Shown: piece after piece, positions 63,543 through 64,000 of the stretch | How positions within the stretch are numbered: the stretch's first letter is position 1 | Layout: the number at the start of each line of letters is the position of its first letter | Assembly: GCF_003634705.1 (NCBI RefSeq) | Contig: NZ_RBWU01000001.1 | Coordinates: 1,292,980 to 1,356,979, forward strand | Length of the DNA stretch: 64,000 bases | From: Actinomadura pelletieri DSM 43383 | Lineage (GTDB): Bacteria; Actinomycetota; Actinomycetes; Streptosporangiales; Streptosporangiaceae | Direction: 5' to 3' | The notes under the pieces: model-generated | Database searches by the model: none | What the model was told of the DNA's origin: nothing | What the model saw: the letters and a program-made list of their open reading frames with translations, nothing else | Program-made: the position numbers and the translations under genes

Positions 63543-64000
63543 TGGAGTCGACGCGTTCGAGGGCGCTGTGGATCGTCGTCTCCCTGCTGATCCTGGTGTG
63601 GACGGCGTTCCCGATCCTGTGGATCGTGATGCTGTCGTTCAAGACGCCCAGCGAGATCGGCAACGTCCAGGGCTTCTTCCCGCAGGACTGGACGTGGGAG
63701 AACTACGAGACCGTCTTCAAGACCGACCTGTTCACCTCGGCACTGATCAACTCGATCGGCATCTCGCTGATCGCGACCTTCATCGGGGTGACGTTCGCGA
63801 CGCTGGTGGCGTACGCGATCGCGCGGCTGGACTTCCCCGGCAAGCGGCTGATCCTGTCGTTCGCGCTGGCCATCGCGATGTTCCCGGTGGTGTCGCTGGT
63901 CGGGCCGCTGTTCGACCTGTGGCGCGACATCGGCCTGTACGACACCTGGCCGGGCCTGATCATCCCGTACATCTCGTTCGCGCTGCCGCTGGCGATCTGG
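63542..64000 (+). CDS. ABC transporter permease, SugB/MalG type, 3' end beyond the window
   Basis: The first 153 residues: MESTRSRALWIVVSLLILVWTAFPILWIVMLSFKTPSEIG, then a second helix around LINSIGISLIATFIGVTFATLVAYAIARLDFPGKR. This is the partner permease of the importer. It is cut off before its EAA loop. Confidence 0.9.
   Translation, partial: MESTRSRALWIVVSLLILVWTAFPILWIVMLSFKTPSEIGNVQGFFPQDWTWENYETVFKTDLFTSALINSIGISLIATFIGVTFATLVAYAIARLDFPGKRLILSFALAIAMFPVVSLVGPLFDLWRDIGLYDTWPGLIIPYISFALPLAIW

Noticed and set aside
1..64000. tRNA/rRNA genes, CRISPR arrays, insertion sequences, prophage genes
   Set aside because: None was found on reading; repeats present are coding minisatellites or short intergenic elements.

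Overview
The window is high-GC DNA with the gene content of a sporulating, filamentous actinomycete. It carries BldC, a WhiB-family regulator, a Spo0M-like protein, many GTG/TTG starts and several leaderless-type promoters. The order purF-purM-DUF3073-valine dehydrogenase-hypothetical-bldC matches the Streptomyces arrangement. The three 'membrane-associated oxidoreductase'-type repeat proteins and the CU044_5270-like protein suggest Streptosporangiales (Actinomadura-like), but that placement is inference. No tRNA, rRNA, CRISPR array, insertion sequence or prophage was seen.

Layout. 1-3.8 kb: end of an anti-sigma-like membrane protein, a pentapeptide-repeat protein and small zinc-ribbon proteins. 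3.9-8.4 kb: polyphosphate/nucleotide block (ppk1, Nudix-phosphatase fusion, CYTH-CHAD protein). 8.5-17.6 kb: single genes and small regulator/target pairs (HAD phosphatase, MarR/esterase, TetR/SnoaL-like, PEP-mutase-family lyase, acetyltransferase, WhiB, rhomboid, SDR, second repeat membrane protein, Spo0M). 17.7-18.1 kb: guanidinium exporter under a guanidine-III riboswitch. 18.2-26.2 kb: five-gene minus-strand operon encoding a processive family-2 glycosyltransferase, three parallel beta-helix proteins and UDP-glucose dehydrogenase, probably making an exported uronic-acid polysaccharide. 26.7-34.3 kb: FadE5-like acyl-CoA dehydrogenase, an OmpA-domain lipoprotein and a branched-chain 2-oxoacid dehydrogenase operon (E1alpha-E1beta-E2). 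34.5-36.1 kb: third repeat membrane protein.

36.2-49.4 kb is a purine block: purS, an RsbW-like kinase gene, purQ, a previously unlabelled 54-codon three-repeat reading frame coupled at both ends by ATGA overlaps, and a purL with a ~415-residue Pro/Gly repeat extension. Then come a secreted coiled-coil protein, a Ser/Thr-kinase-like protein lacking the catalytic Asp, a sterol-carrier-family protein, purF, purM and a DUF3073 protein. 49.6-52.3 kb: valine dehydrogenase, a conserved hypothetical and bldC. 52.8-60 kb: TetR-like and LacI regulators, a lipoprotein amidase coupled to a methyltransferase gene containing paired DnaA boxes, pyrD and a very hydrophobic Trp/Arg-rich protein. 60-64 kb: a COG4315-type lipoprotein and the start of a trehalose/maltose-type ABC importer that runs off the window.

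The most unusual material is the purQ-purL junction with the purL extension, and the glycosyltransferase/beta-helix operon.
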